Shown here: piece by piece, positions 1 through 7,951 of the stretch
How positions within the stretch are numbered: position 1 is the first letter of the stretch
Layout of the letters: every line of letters starts with the position of its first letter
Source of the DNA: Bifidobacterium pseudocatenulatum DSM 20438 = JCM 1200 = LMG 10505
GTDB lineage: Bacteria; Actinomycetota; Actinomycetes; Actinomycetales; Bifidobacteriaceae
Length of the DNA stretch: 64,000 nt
NCBI RefSeq assembly: GCF_001025215.1
Contig: NZ_AP012330.1
Location: forward strand, 496,001-560,000
Reading direction: 5' to 3'
Notes under the pieces: generated by a model
Databases searched by the model: none
What the model saw: the letters and a program-made list of their open reading frames with translations, nothing else
Told to the model about the DNA's origin: nothing
Made by a program: the position numbers and the translations under genes

Positions 1-475
1 ACGCCAAACGCCACGACAGCATTTCCGAAAGCAATGTGCCCGCAGGCACACCCAACATATTGGCCACCGTCTGACCCGTCACCATCATTGACACGGACTG
101 CGCTTCCTTGCCCTTATCGGCCAACGTCTTGGCAATCAGCGTGGCCGTACCGAAAAACGCGCCATGCGGCAAGCCCGAGATGAAACGAGCAGCCAACAAC
201 ATGGGGGAATTGAACGAAACCGCGCTCAACGTGTTGCCGACCAGTGCGATGATCATGAACAGAATAATGAGATTCTTCGGCGGTACCTTACGGCCGAACA
301 CCAGAATCAGCGTGCCCACGCACACGCCTATCGCATATGCGGAAATATAATGGCCTGCCGCAGGAATGCTGACCTGCATGGCGGCGGCTGTCTGAGGCAA
401 AATGCCCATCATCACGAATTCGGCGGCACCAAGAATAAAGGCGCCGGAAGCCAAAGCCAGAATGCTTCTTTTCAC
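1..475 (-). CDS. MFS efflux-type transporter, N-terminal part (cut by window edge)
   Basis: This is the first 158 residues of a major facilitator superfamily membrane transporter; the rest lies beyond the left edge. Several hydrophobic helices are visible, beginning with one carrying GAAEFVMMGILP, a start typical of the drug/sugar-efflux branch of MFS (AraJ-like). A later segment, RFISGLPHGAFFG, matches the helix 4 region of that branch. I chose the GTG at 475 because GGAGGAG lies 5 nt upstream (481-487), and no ATG in frame precedes the first helix. The family assignment is secure, but substrate and direction are not shown by the sequence. The next gene upstream is a tRNA on the same strand with its own terminator, so this gene is probably transcribed alone. 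Confidence 0.8.
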   Translation of the reverse strand, partial: MKRSILALASGAFILGAAEFVMMGILPQTAAAMQVSIPAAGHYISAYAIGVCVGTLILVFGRKVPPKNLIILFMIIALVGNTLSAVSFNSPMLLAARFISGLPHGAFFGTATLIAKTLADKGKEAQSVSMMVTGQTVANMLGVPAGTLLSEMLSWRLA

Positions 476-604
476 AGTCTCTCCTCCATGAATGTGAAGC
501 GTGTTGGTGTGCGCGCTTGTTTACGCGCTTGTGTATTACGTGTTTTTTGATTTTTCAGGTGGTTGCGTCTCGCATATGCTGTTTTGCACCGCTGATGCGC
601 TGGA

Positions 605-635
605 AATAAAAAAGGCGGAACCGAAGTTCCGCCTT
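605..635 (-). terminator. Rho-independent terminator of tRNA-Pro
   Basis: A perfect 10-bp stem (AAGGCGGAAC, 612-621, with 626-635) has a 4-nt loop and is followed on the minus strand by a T-rich tract. It lies just downstream of the tRNA-Pro gene. Confidence 0.85.
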
Positions 636-641
636 GAGTTG

Positions 642-715
<74 letters not shown>

Positions 716-796
716 TTTGGCAACAGTTGGAAATATTACACGATTGCTTAGGTAATGCAAATACGGCGTGTCGCGTGTGGTGTAGTGGCTTCTCGG

Positions 797-802
797 TACA
801 CT
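797..802 (+). promoter_or_regulatory. -10 element of lysS (leaderless start)
   Basis: TACACT ends 8 nt before the ATG at 811, and no Shine-Dalgarno sequence lies between. Transcription starting 6-8 nt after the hexamer would begin at or next to the start codon, giving a leaderless mRNA. No clear -35 hexamer is visible. Confidence 0.5.
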
Positions 803-810
803 GTGGGCTT

Positions 811-2487
811 ATGAGTGAGACCATCGAATCGCAAGAAAATCAGAATGAAGAGGCTGCCGTTCCCGCTATGACTACGGTGGAGCGCGCCGAAATGCTGCTG
901 CAGCAGGATGCGGCTATCTACGCCAAGATCAATGACGGCGCCACCCTGGATGAGGCCGTCGATCCGGGCAATAAGGAATTCGGCCCGCTGGCGCATCCGG
1001 AACAGGTGCAGATGCGTGTGGCCAAGCGTGCCATGATGCTTAAGGACGGCATTCAGCCGTACCCGGTGACCTTGGACGTCACCGCCACCATTGAAGAGGT
1101 TCGCGCCAAGTATGACGGCAAGCTTGAAGCAGGAGATGAAACCGAAGACGTGGTCGGCATCGCCGGTCGCGTGCTCTTCCTGCGTAACGCCGGTGGCTTG
1201 TGCTTCGTGCAGCTTTCCGCTGGCGACGGCACCAAGATCCAGGGCATGATTTCCAAGAAGGAGATTGGCGCCGATTCCTTGAAGCAGTTCAAGCAGCTGG
1301 TTGACTTGGGTGATCACCTGTTCATCAAGGGTCGTGTGATTGCCTCCAAGACCGGCGAACTGTCCGTGTTCGCCACCGAATGGGCCATTGCAGCCAAGGC
1401 GCTTCAGCCGCTGCCGGCCCTGCACAAGGACCTGAACGAGGATACCCGCACCCGCAAGCCGTACATCGGCATGATCGCCGACGAGAAGATGCGCAACATG
1501 GTGCGTAACCGCTCCAAGGCCGTTGCTTCCCTGCGCAAGACCTTCGCCGATCATGACTTCCTCGAGGTCGAGACTCCGATGTTGCAGACCGTGCACGGCG
1601 GTGCTGCGGCCCGTCCGTTCACCACGCACATGAACGCGTTCGACCTTGACCTGTATCTGCGTATCGCGCCGGAACTGTTCCTCAAGCGTTGCCTGGTCGG
1701 CGGCATCGACCGCGTGTTCGAGATCAACCGTGACTTCCGTAACGAAGGCGTTGACGCCACCCATGCTCCGGAATTTACCATGGTTGAGGCCTATCAGGCT
1801 TACGGCAACTACGACACCATCGGCGCGCTCGTCAAGCAGCTCGTGCAAGACACTGCCATGGACGTGTTCGGCACCCACAAGGTGACCCTGCTGGACGGTT
1901 CCGAATACGATTTCGGCGGCGAATGGAAGACCATCAGCATGTATGATTCCCTTTCCGAAGCGCTCGGCGAGGAAATCGTGCCGAATGGCGGCCCGGACAA
2001 TCCGGGTACTTCCGTGGAACATCTCGGTGCCATTGCCGACAAGCTCGGTGTGGAACGCGACGATGTGGAGAACCACGGCAAGCTCGTCGAACACCTGTGG
2101 GAGCACTTCTACGAAGACAAGCTGTTCGAGCCGACCTTCGTGCGTGACTTCCCGGTCGAAACCTCCCCGCTGGTCAAGGGCCACCGTTCCAAGCCCGGTG
2201 TGGTCGAGAAGTGGGATCTGTATGTGCGCGGCTTCGAGCTGGCCACCGGCTACTCCGAATTGAACGATCCGGTTGTGCAGCGTGAACGTTTCGTGGCTCA
2301 GGCCAAGGATGCGCTCGCGGGCGACGAAGAAGCCTGCGATATTGATGAGGACTTCCTTGAGGCTCTCGGCGTGGGCATGCCTCCGGCAGGCGGCATGGGC
2401 ATGGGTATCGACCGACTGCTGATCGCCCTGACCGGCGCCACCATCCGCGAAACCATCACCTTCCCGCTAGTGAAGCCGCTGAATTAA
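811..2487 (+). CDS. lysS: Lysyl-tRNA synthetase, class II
   Basis: LysS charges tRNA-Lys with lysine in the cytoplasm. The 558-residue protein has an N-terminal OB-fold anticodon-binding region (about residues 95-210) and a class II catalytic core. Motif 2 is visible as FRNEGVDATHAPEFTM and motif 3 as GGMGMGIDRLLIALTG near the C-terminus. It is somewhat longer than the usual 500 or so residues because of an acidic N-terminal extension of about 60 residues. I chose the ATG at 811 because a -10 hexamer sits 8 nt before it; an in-frame TTG lies at 727 but has no support. The stop codon lies inside a palindromic repeat that is duplicated about 107 bp downstream. Confidence 0.95.
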   Translation: MSETIESQENQNEEAAVPAMTTVERAEMLLQQDAAIYAKINDGATLDEAVDPGNKEFGPLAHPEQVQMRVAKRAMMLKDGIQPYPVTLDVTATIEEVRAKYDGKLEAGDETEDVVGIAGRVLFLRNAGGLCFVQLSAGDGTKIQGMISKKEIGADSLKQFKQLVDLGDHLFIKGRVIASKTGELSVFATEWAIAAKALQPLPALHKDLNEDTRTRKPYIGMIADEKMRNMVRNRSKAVASLRKTFADHDFLEVETPMLQTVHGGAAARPFTTHMNAFDLDLYLRIAPELFLKRCLVGGIDRVFEINRDFRNEGVDATHAPEFTMVEAYQAYGNYDTIGALVKQLVQDTAMDVFGTHKVTLLDGSEYDFGGEWKTISMYDSLSEALGEEIVPNGGPDNPGTSVEHLGAIADKLGVERDDVENHGKLVEHLWEHFYEDKLFEPTFVRDFPVETSPLVKGHRSKPGVVEKWDLYVRGFELATGYSELNDPVVQRERFVAQAKDALAGDEEACDIDEDFLEALGVGMPPAGGMGMGIDRLLIALTGATIRETITFPLVKPLN

Positions 2488-2517
2488 GGCAAAGCCTTAA
2501 TTCAATATCGGCTTCAC
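2475..2517. repeat. 43-bp palindromic repeat, copy 1 (overlaps lysS stop)
   Basis: This 43-bp element recurs exactly at 2582-2624. Its core is a perfect hairpin, GAATTAAGGC-aaa-GCCTTAATTC. In this copy the palindrome extends outward, GTGAAGCCG (from the lysS 3' end) pairing with CGGCTTCAC, so the last lysS codons and the stop form one arm. Confidence 0.9.
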
Positions 2518-2530
2518 GCGAGGCGGAAAA

Positions 2531-2555
2531 GCTGACGGCCCAGTGGGCCGTCAGC
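2531..2555. repeat. 11-bp stem inverted repeat between the two 43-bp copies
   Basis: GCTGACGGCCC pairs perfectly with GGGCCGTCAGC around a 3-nt loop. No T run follows, so it is not a standard terminator. It may stabilise the lysS mRNA 3' end. Confidence 0.7.
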
Positions 2556-2581
2556 CCGCCGGAGCCATCCTTATAAAAATT

Positions 2582-2624
2582 GCCGCTGAATTAAGGCAAA
2601 GCCTTAATTCAATATCGGCTTCAC
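2582..2624. repeat. 43-bp palindromic repeat, copy 2
   Basis: This is an exact copy of 2475-2517, with similarity running a few bases further (TTGAGGC against GCGAGGC). It lies between lysS and the convergent lacI-family gene. Confidence 0.9.
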
Positions 2625-2628
2625 TTGA

Positions 2629-2665
2629 GGCTGCTTGGGTACAACCAGGCAGCCCCGCGTCTTTT
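2629..2665 (+). terminator. Probable lysS terminator
   Basis: An imperfect stem (GGCTGCTTGGGT with ACCAGGCAGCC) is followed by GCGTCTTTT. It is the only hairpin here with a trailing T run on the plus strand. Confidence 0.5.
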
Positions 2666-2681
2666 AATCCCCAATTCTGTT

Positions 2682-3731
2682 TTATTCCCTAATTTCTGGC
2701 GCTGGTCCTGTGCTTTCGCGCACGACAAGCGTTGGTGGAAACAATAGCGTGCGCTGCGCGTCTTCGGACTGATGTTTGGATAGTAATGTGGCAAGTGTTG
2801 CTCGGGTCATTTCCGCCAGTGGCTGCCGCATGGTGGTCAATGGCGGTCCGAGATGCCGTGCGCTGTTGATGTCGTCGAATCCGGTGACGGACAGATCTTC
2901 GGGAATCGACAGTCCCAACTGATGTGCCGCGTCATATATGCCGAATGCCTGCGTATCGCTACAGGCAAATACTGCAGTTGGACGATTCTTTTGCTGCAGT
3001 AGATCAAGCGCGTGCAAGCGTGCATTTTCCGACCAGTAGTCGCCTTCGCGCACTTGAGTGTCATTGAGAACGATGTCATGCTGTGCTAGTGCCGCACGAA
3101 ATCCAGCCAATCTGGCGGGGTAGCAGGTGGTGGACATTGGGCCGGTAATTGCCGCGAATTGGCGGTGTCCTAAGTTAATAAGATGGCTGCCGATTTCGAA
3201 TCCGCCTGTCCAATTGTCGATGCGCACGTCCATGCAATCTTTGCATGGTGTTCCGGATGGGTCGACTACCGCATATCGAGCTCCAAGTTCTTGGCAAAGC
3301 GTTCGATCTCGCATTGGCACGTAGGCGTTGTCGAAAATCACTGCTTTGGGTCTGGCTCGGCGGATTGCTTGCCGGTAGGTGTCGTTGAGGATGCCATCGG
3401 AGGCGTTTTTCGCGCAGATGGTCACGGTCATGCTTCGTTTGACGGCGGTGTCGGTGGCTCCTTGCATGATGTCGAGCACCCATGGGTTGTCCATGGATTC
3501 GAGCACCAACATGATGGTTGTGGACAGCGCGTGTTTGACTGGCGGTTTGCTGTATTCCATGTCTTTGAGCAGCGCTTCAATGCGTTGCCGTGTTTCGTCG
3601 GAGACTCCGGAACGTCCATTGATGACTTTGGAGACGGTGGATGGCGTGGTGTTCGCAAGTTTGGCGATGTGCGACAGCTTCGGTCGTTGACTGGCGGTAC
3701 GCATATTGGTTTGCGATGAAGACAGTGTCAT
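2682..3731 (-). CDS. LacI-family transcriptional regulator
   Basis: This is a 349-residue DNA-binding repressor of the LacI/GalR family. The N-terminal helix-turn-helix is clear (LSHIAKLANTTPSTVSKVIN, about residues 19-38), followed by a periplasmic-binding-protein-like ligand domain containing ACSDTQAFGIYDAA and the typical LSVTGFDDI near the C-terminus. It diverges from a GPH-type sugar symporter and an esterase, and LacI-family proteins usually control the adjacent transport genes, so that pair is the likely target. The ATG at 3731 is preceded by TATACT with a 6-nt gap and no Shine-Dalgarno site, suggesting a leaderless mRNA. The inducing sugar cannot be read from sequence. Confidence 0.9.
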   Translation of the reverse strand: MTLSSSQTNMRTASQRPKLSHIAKLANTTPSTVSKVINGRSGVSDETRQRIEALLKDMEYSKPPVKHALSTTIMLVLESMDNPWVLDIMQGATDTAVKRSMTVTICAKNASDGILNDTYRQAIRRARPKAVIFDNAYVPMRDRTLCQELGARYAVVDPSGTPCKDCMDVRIDNWTGGFEIGSHLINLGHRQFAAITGPMSTTCYPARLAGFRAALAQHDIVLNDTQVREGDYWSENARLHALDLLQQKNRPTAVFACSDTQAFGIYDAAHQLGLSIPEDLSVTGFDDINSARHLGPPLTTMRQPLAEMTRATLATLLSKHQSEDAQRTLLFPPTLVVRESTGPAPEIRE

Positions 3732-3737
3732 GATAGC

Positions 3738-3743
3738 AGTATA
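3738..3743 (-). promoter_or_regulatory. -10 element of the lacI-family gene
   Basis: On the minus strand, TATACT is followed by 6 nt and the ATG at 3731, a leaderless arrangement. The palindrome at 3748-3757 lies directly upstream, where a repressor could autoregulate the gene. Confidence 0.5.
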
Positions 3744-3747
3744 GTAG

Positions 3748-3757
3748 AGAAATTTCT
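3748..3757. promoter_or_regulatory. Candidate operator 1 (AGAAATTTCT)
   Basis: This perfect 10-bp palindrome in the 308-bp divergent region shares the core GAAATTTC with a second site 95 bp away. It adjoins the -10 of the regulator gene. The central AATT is not the usual LacI-type CG centre, so the assignment is tentative. Confidence 0.35.
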
Positions 3758-3843
3758 TCTAATGATTGCTATGCAGTGTAATCATTGTGTTGGAGTGCAT
3801 GATAATTGCTGTTTATCTGCTGTATATTGACATTTGCAAGAAA

Positions 3844-3851
3844 GAAATTTC
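3844..3851. promoter_or_regulatory. Candidate operator 2 (GAAATTTC)
   Basis: This is the second copy of the GAAATTTC core, flanked by AAA and CTT, between the lacI-family gene and the symporter. Two such sites 95 bp apart could support looping by a tetrameric repressor. Confidence 0.3.
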
Positions 3852-4039
3852 CTTATCATCTCAAGAATTTGCATTTCATTTTCTCTACTCTGACATCAGA
3901 CGGCGAAAATGCAATATACGCAATGAGCGCAGGTGCGAATCGGCCGTCAGGGATAAGAAGCATTGTCATCGCGTTGCTGCGAATGGCATGATGGCTCGTA
4001 TTGCACGGGCTGTTCGGGATTCTCGACAAAGGAGTTGTT

Positions 4040-5395
4040 GTGGACAACGCGAACGTTAAGCTCTCCCTTAAGGAGAAGCTCAGCTATGGAGCGTCGGATT
4101 GCGCGTACAATCTGGTGTTCAACGTGGTCACCACGTACATGATGTTCTATTACACCGACGTGGCCGGCATTAGCCTGCTGTCTGTCGGTACGCTGTTCCT
4201 GGTGGTGCGTGTGCTTGACGCGATTGCAGGTCCGGTGGTGGGTGCGCTTATTGATAAAACGCATACCAAGTGGGGCAAGGTGCGTCCATGGTTCCTATGG
4301 TTCGGTGCGCCATTTGCCATCATAGGTGTCATGGCGTTTTCGGTGCCGAACTTCGGCGGCGTAATCAAGATGATTTATGTGTACGTAACGTACATCATGA
4401 TGAATTTCCTCGCCGTCACGGTGACCACGCCGTGCACCGCGCTGCTGCCGAACCTCACCACCAACGCCCAGGAACGTGTCAATGCAAATGCTTTCCGTAA
4501 TGTCGGCGGTCAGATCGGCGTGATTGCCTCTGGTATGCTTACTCTGCCGTTGGTCAACCTGATCGGTGGTGGCAATCAGCAGTTGGGCTTTACCGTCACC
4601 ATGATCATCTATGGCGTGATCTGCGTGGGTCTGTTGCTGCTGACTTTTGCCAATACGCGTGAACGTGTGTTTACCCCTAAGGAGAAGGAGCCGCCGTTCA
4701 TCAAGAGTTTCGTGGCCATGCTGCACAATGGGCCATGGTGGATTCTTGTCACCCTCAACCTTGTCATGTTCATTGGTGTGGTAACCAAGGCCTCGTCCAT
4801 CGTGTACTTCTTCAAGTACAACGTCGGCAACGAAACTCTTTCCTCTTTGGCTAATGGCATCAATTCGGCTGGCATGATTGCCGGTATGATTCTTGCTCCG
4901 TTCTTCGCCAAGAAGATGAAGAACCGCAATATCGCCATCATGTTCTTCGGATTCGGCATTATTGGTCTGCTTGGTCTGTACGTTGGTGCCAAGATCATGT
5001 CCATTCCGCTGATCTTCGTATCCATGGCGGTTTCGGCATTGTTCCAGACTGGTCAAAGCATGGGCTTCGTGATGTTGGCCGATGTGGTTGACTATGGCGA
5101 ATGGAAGACCGGTGTGCGTAGCCAGGGCTTGATTACTTCCTGCGCGGCCATCGGTGTTACCTGTGGTGCGGGCATCGCCGGCTGGCTCTCCAGTTTTGTG
5201 CTGGAAATCAACGGTTTTGTGCCTAATCAAGAGCAGACGGCGCAAGCTCTGAACGCCATCAACATCAACTTCGTGTGGATTCCGATCGCCTGCTGCGCTA
5301 TCGGCACTGTGCTGATGCTGCTGTACAAGGTCGATGATCAGATCGGCACTATTCGTGAGGAACTCGCAGTCCGTAATCAGGTCGTTGCTGAGTAA
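4040..5395 (+). CDS. GPH-family sugar:cation symporter
   Basis: This is a 451-residue, 12-helix membrane symporter of the glycoside-pentoside-hexuronide family, which imports sugars with a cation. The family signature after helix 2 is visible as GALIDKTHTKWGKVRPW, and the second-half region DVVDYGEWKTGVRSQG is also characteristic. I chose the GTG at 4040 because AAAGGAG lies about 5 nt upstream. An alpha/beta hydrolase follows 106 nt downstream on the same strand and a LacI-family gene diverges upstream. The context suggests uptake of a glycoside or esterified oligosaccharide, with the esterase acting in the cytoplasm. The substrate is inference; pentosides or plant-cell-wall fragments are plausible. 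Confidence 0.88.
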   Translation: MDNANVKLSLKEKLSYGASDCAYNLVFNVVTTYMMFYYTDVAGISLLSVGTLFLVVRVLDAIAGPVVGALIDKTHTKWGKVRPWFLWFGAPFAIIGVMAFSVPNFGGVIKMIYVYVTYIMMNFLAVTVTTPCTALLPNLTTNAQERVNANAFRNVGGQIGVIASGMLTLPLVNLIGGGNQQLGFTVTMIIYGVICVGLLLLTFANTRERVFTPKEKEPPFIKSFVAMLHNGPWWILVTLNLVMFIGVVTKASSIVYFFKYNVGNETLSSLANGINSAGMIAGMILAPFFAKKMKNRNIAIMFFGFGIIGLLGLYVGAKIMSIPLIFVSMAVSALFQTGQSMGFVMLADVVDYGEWKTGVRSQGLITSCAAIGVTCGAGIAGWLSSFVLEINGFVPNQEQTAQALNAININFVWIPIACCAIGTVLMLLYKVDDQIGTIREELAVRNQVVAE

Positions 5396-5501
5396 ACGCA
5401 CCCTGCGTATCGCGCTTCGGGCTTCGAAACGGTTTGATCCCAATTCCCTTTTCCGTTCGAAGCCCGGAACATTCGTTTTACAAACCAATAAGGAAATCAT
5501 C

Positions 5502-6302
5502 ATGAGTGTTATGGAACCTGCTGTTTTCACAGTGGAACGTGCCGACGGTACTTCTTTGACGTTACGAGGTACCCGTTATCTGCCGGAAGGTTTTTCGGAA
5601 GACGGACATTCGCCGGTGGCGGTGCTTTTTCATGGCTTCGGGGGCAATCGCATCGACTTTTCCGGATTTGTCGTGCAAATGGCGCGAGAACTTGCTTCTC
5701 GTGGTCTCGTGGTCGTTACTTACGATCGTGCTGGTCATGGCGAAAGTGATGGTACTTTCTTCGATACCACCGTTAGTGGCGATGTCGAAGACGCCTTGCA
5801 GGTAGTGGAGCAGGCTCGTCATATGAGCGGCTGCGATCCGGATAATCTGCATTTCGCTGGACTGAGCCTTGGCGCGGTGATTTGCACGCTGTTGGCACCG
5901 AAGGTGCCTGGGCAGCCCAAGTCGATCGCTCTGTGTTCTACGGCCACTTCGTATGTTGATGAGATTGCCGGTGGGCATATTCAGGGTAAGCCTCTGTCTG
6001 CCATCGAAGAGCAAGGCTATCTTGACTTTATGGGTGTTGCCATGGGACCGGCCATGGTGGAGGATGCGGGTCGTACCGATCCTTACGGCATGGCTTGCGG
6101 ATATCGCGGTAAGGTGCTTGCCATCCATGGCACCAAGGATTTCATTCCTGTTGACTATATTCGTCGGTACGAGGATGTGTATGGCGAAAATATGCAGCTC
6201 AAGGTCATCGAGGATGGCGACCATGGTTTCGGCAATGTGAAGCATCGCGAAATGGTTATGCCGGCTCTCGGTGATTTTGTGGCAGAGCAGGCAGGTCTGT
6301 AA
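5502..6302 (+). CDS. Alpha/beta hydrolase, cinnamoyl-esterase-like
   Basis: This is a 266-residue serine hydrolase. The oxyanion-loop motif LFHGFGGNRID, the nucleophile elbow AGLSLGAV (Ser in G-L-S-L-G), the Asp in HGTKDFIP and the His in EDGDHGFG make a complete catalytic triad. Length and motifs fit the intracellular cinnamoyl/feruloyl esterases of lactobacilli and bifidobacteria, which release ferulic or caffeic acid from esters. I chose the ATG at 5502 because AAGGA lies about 7 nt upstream. It is probably co-transcribed with the GPH symporter and ends at a terminator. There is no signal peptide. Another small acyl ester could be the true substrate. Confidence 0.82.
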   Translation: MSVMEPAVFTVERADGTSLTLRGTRYLPEGFSEDGHSPVAVLFHGFGGNRIDFSGFVVQMARELASRGLVVVTYDRAGHGESDGTFFDTTVSGDVEDALQVVEQARHMSGCDPDNLHFAGLSLGAVICTLLAPKVPGQPKSIALCSTATSYVDEIAGGHIQGKPLSAIEEQGYLDFMGVAMGPAMVEDAGRTDPYGMACGYRGKVLAIHGTKDFIPVDYIRRYEDVYGENMQLKVIEDGDHGFGNVKHREMVMPALGDFVAEQAGL

Positions 6303-6354
6303 GGCCGGAAGGCTTTGCGCCGTATCGGACTTCTTGTCAGTGCACGGCAAGAAT

Positions 6355-6421
6355 AATCTGCGACCTGTAGTGTTGTGACCTGGTCGCAGATTTGGGGCAT
6401 TCGTTCGCGAATGCCCTTTTT
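6355..6421 (+). terminator. Double hairpin ending the symporter-esterase unit
   Basis: The first stem-loop, AATCTGCGACC / GGTCGCAGATT, spans 6355-6392. The second, GGGCATTCG-ttcg-CGAATGCCC at 6395-6416, is followed by TTTTT and is a classic Rho-independent terminator. The rest of the gap to 6685 (about 260 bp) shows no further gene or clear signal. Confidence 0.85.
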
Positions 6422-6685
6422 CCCGTATCCCTTTCGTACCACCCAGCTTGCCTACCGCAGAATACATGGGCGTGAGGATGCTGAATCGCAGGGTGCGATT
6501 GAAGCTCTCCATGTTTTCAAAAAAGAAATCCCACGGGTTTCATGATATTTCGCATGAGTGACGTTCTGGGGCATTCTCCGGTATTGTGTCGATTTCTGGA
6601 AACAGACGAAATATCAATGAGTATGGTCAGGTTGTGAATCTGGAATGCGGGTAGGCGGTTGGAAGGCGAATCGTGAGTGTGATTC

Positions 6686-6691
6686 TAGAAT
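6686..6691 (+). promoter_or_regulatory. -10 element of the menA-like gene
   Basis: TAGAAT is followed by 7 nt and the ATG at 6699. This supports a leaderless start at 6699 rather than the ATG at 6690, which overlaps the hexamer. Confidence 0.4.
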
Positions 6692-6698
6692 GGCGTTC

Positions 6699-7799
6699 AT
6701 GGGAATGACGATTTGGATTCGTGGCGCTCGCCCTCAAACGCTGCCGCTGGGTCTTGCCCCGGTTCTGGTCGGCGTTGCCGCCAGTTGGCGGTGGGAGGCT
6801 TTGGGTGGCCTGCGGTCGTGCCCAGCTTTTCCGGGAAGATTGCTGGAAGAGCATGATGCTGGTGATGTGCTGGGGTATTGTGCGTTTTCTCGGCCGTGGT
6901 TTGCGGTCGTTGCGATGTTGTGCGCCGTGGTGGCGGTCGGTCTGCAGATTGCTGTGAATTATCTCAACGATTATGCCGATGGTGTACGCGGCACGGACGC
7001 CCGACGAGGCAGTGACGCCGCGGGACCTCGGCGGTTGGTCGCTTCCGGAGTGGATCCCAGTCACGTGTTGCTGGCTGCCGCGGTCGCTGCTTTAGCCGCC
7101 TGTGCCGCCGGACTGGTCGCTGTCGTCATAACTGGTCGCTGGTGGCTGATAGCGCTTGGCGCAACCTGTCTGGTGGCGGCCTGGGGATATACCAACGGTC
7201 GGCATCCTTACGGATATCGGGGTCTGGGCGAACTTGCGGCATTCGTATTCTTCGGGTTGGTTCCAGCCCTCGGCACGCAGTATGCGCTAAGCGGGTCGAT
7301 CACCGTGACGGGGGTGGCCGGTTCGGTGATCTGCGGCCTGCTGTCCGTCAGCGTCATGATGGTGAATAACCTGCGCGATCTCGAAGATGACGCCGCGCAC
7401 GGCAAGCGCACGCTGATGGTGCGCATCGGCAGTGGGAAGGGCAAATGCTGGTGCATGCGTGCGCTGGGATGGGCTGCTGGTCTGACGGTGGTTTTCGCCA
7501 TGCCATTATCGGTGTATGCCAAACTTCTGGATCTGCTCATAAAGCTGCCTGCGGAGGTGGATCGCGACCGTTCATGCACGGAATATGGCATATGCGGTGA
7601 CTGGTCGTGGGGAAACGCCGATTGGATGAGCCTTGCGGCGTTCGTATCCATCGCAGGGTGTGTGGCGATTGCTACTCGTGCCGTCGCGGCCGTCCGGCAT
7701 GACCAGTGGCGTCGGGCGTTGCCATTGTGCTCGATGACCTCGTTGGTCGCAGCCGGCGCGTTCGTGCTCAATGCCTGTCAGGCCGGTTTCATGGCGTAG
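6699..7799 (+). CDS. menA: MenA-like UbiA-family prenyltransferase
   Basis: The 366-residue polytopic membrane protein belongs to the UbiA superfamily; MenA attaches a prenyl chain to 1,4-dihydroxy-2-naphthoate in menaquinone synthesis. The first Asp-rich motif is seen in NYLNDYADGVRGTDARR and the second in NNLRDLEDDAAHGKRT, both as in MenA. The N-terminus IRGARPQTLPLGLAPVLVG also matches. No other men gene lies in the window, and bifidobacteria are not known to respire with menaquinone, so the acceptor is uncertain. Loops are longer than usual around residues 30-55 and 260-290. I chose the start at 6699 from the -10 spacing. Confidence 0.8.
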   Translation: MGMTIWIRGARPQTLPLGLAPVLVGVAASWRWEALGGLRSCPAFPGRLLEEHDAGDVLGYCAFSRPWFAVVAMLCAVVAVGLQIAVNYLNDYADGVRGTDARRGSDAAGPRRLVASGVDPSHVLLAAAVAALAACAAGLVAVVITGRWWLIALGATCLVAAWGYTNGRHPYGYRGLGELAAFVFFGLVPALGTQYALSGSITVTGVAGSVICGLLSVSVMMVNNLRDLEDDAAHGKRTLMVRIGSGKGKCWCMRALGWAAGLTVVFAMPLSVYAKLLDLLIKLPAEVDRDRSCTEYGICGDWSWGNADWMSLAAFVSIAGCVAIATRAVAAVRHDQWRRALPLCSMTSLVAAGAFVLNACQAGFMA

Positions 7800-7860
7800 C
7801 TGCATCCTGCATTTACGATTTCGTCATTGAGCACCGGCGATTGCCTGATGATGCAAACGG

Positions 7861-7888
7861 CATGCAACAGAATGAAAATTGTTGCATG
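7861..7888. repeat. Perfect 9-bp inverted repeat upstream of gpmA
   Basis: CATGCAACA and TGTTGCATG are separated by 10 nt. It lies about 30 bp upstream of the gpmA -35 region and 60 bp after menA. With no T run it is more likely an operator than a terminator. Confidence 0.6.
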
Positions 7889-7916
7889 AACGTAACCAAA
7901 TAATCGTCATCGACGG

Positions 7917-7944
7917 TTGTGTTGGGCGTGCTAGGCGGTAGACT
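7917..7944 (+). promoter_or_regulatory. Promoter of gpmA (leaderless)
   Basis: TTGTGT (-35, 7917-7922), a 16-bp spacer, and TAGACT (-10, 7939-7944) lie 7 nt before the ATG. No ribosome-binding site is present. Confidence 0.55.
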
Positions 7945-7951
7945 GGCAGGT

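Noticed and set aside
748..2184. Long minus-strand frame opposite lysS (478 codons)
   Set aside because: It is antisense to a clear lysS, its translation has no recognisable domain, and codon bias of the real gene explains the open frame.
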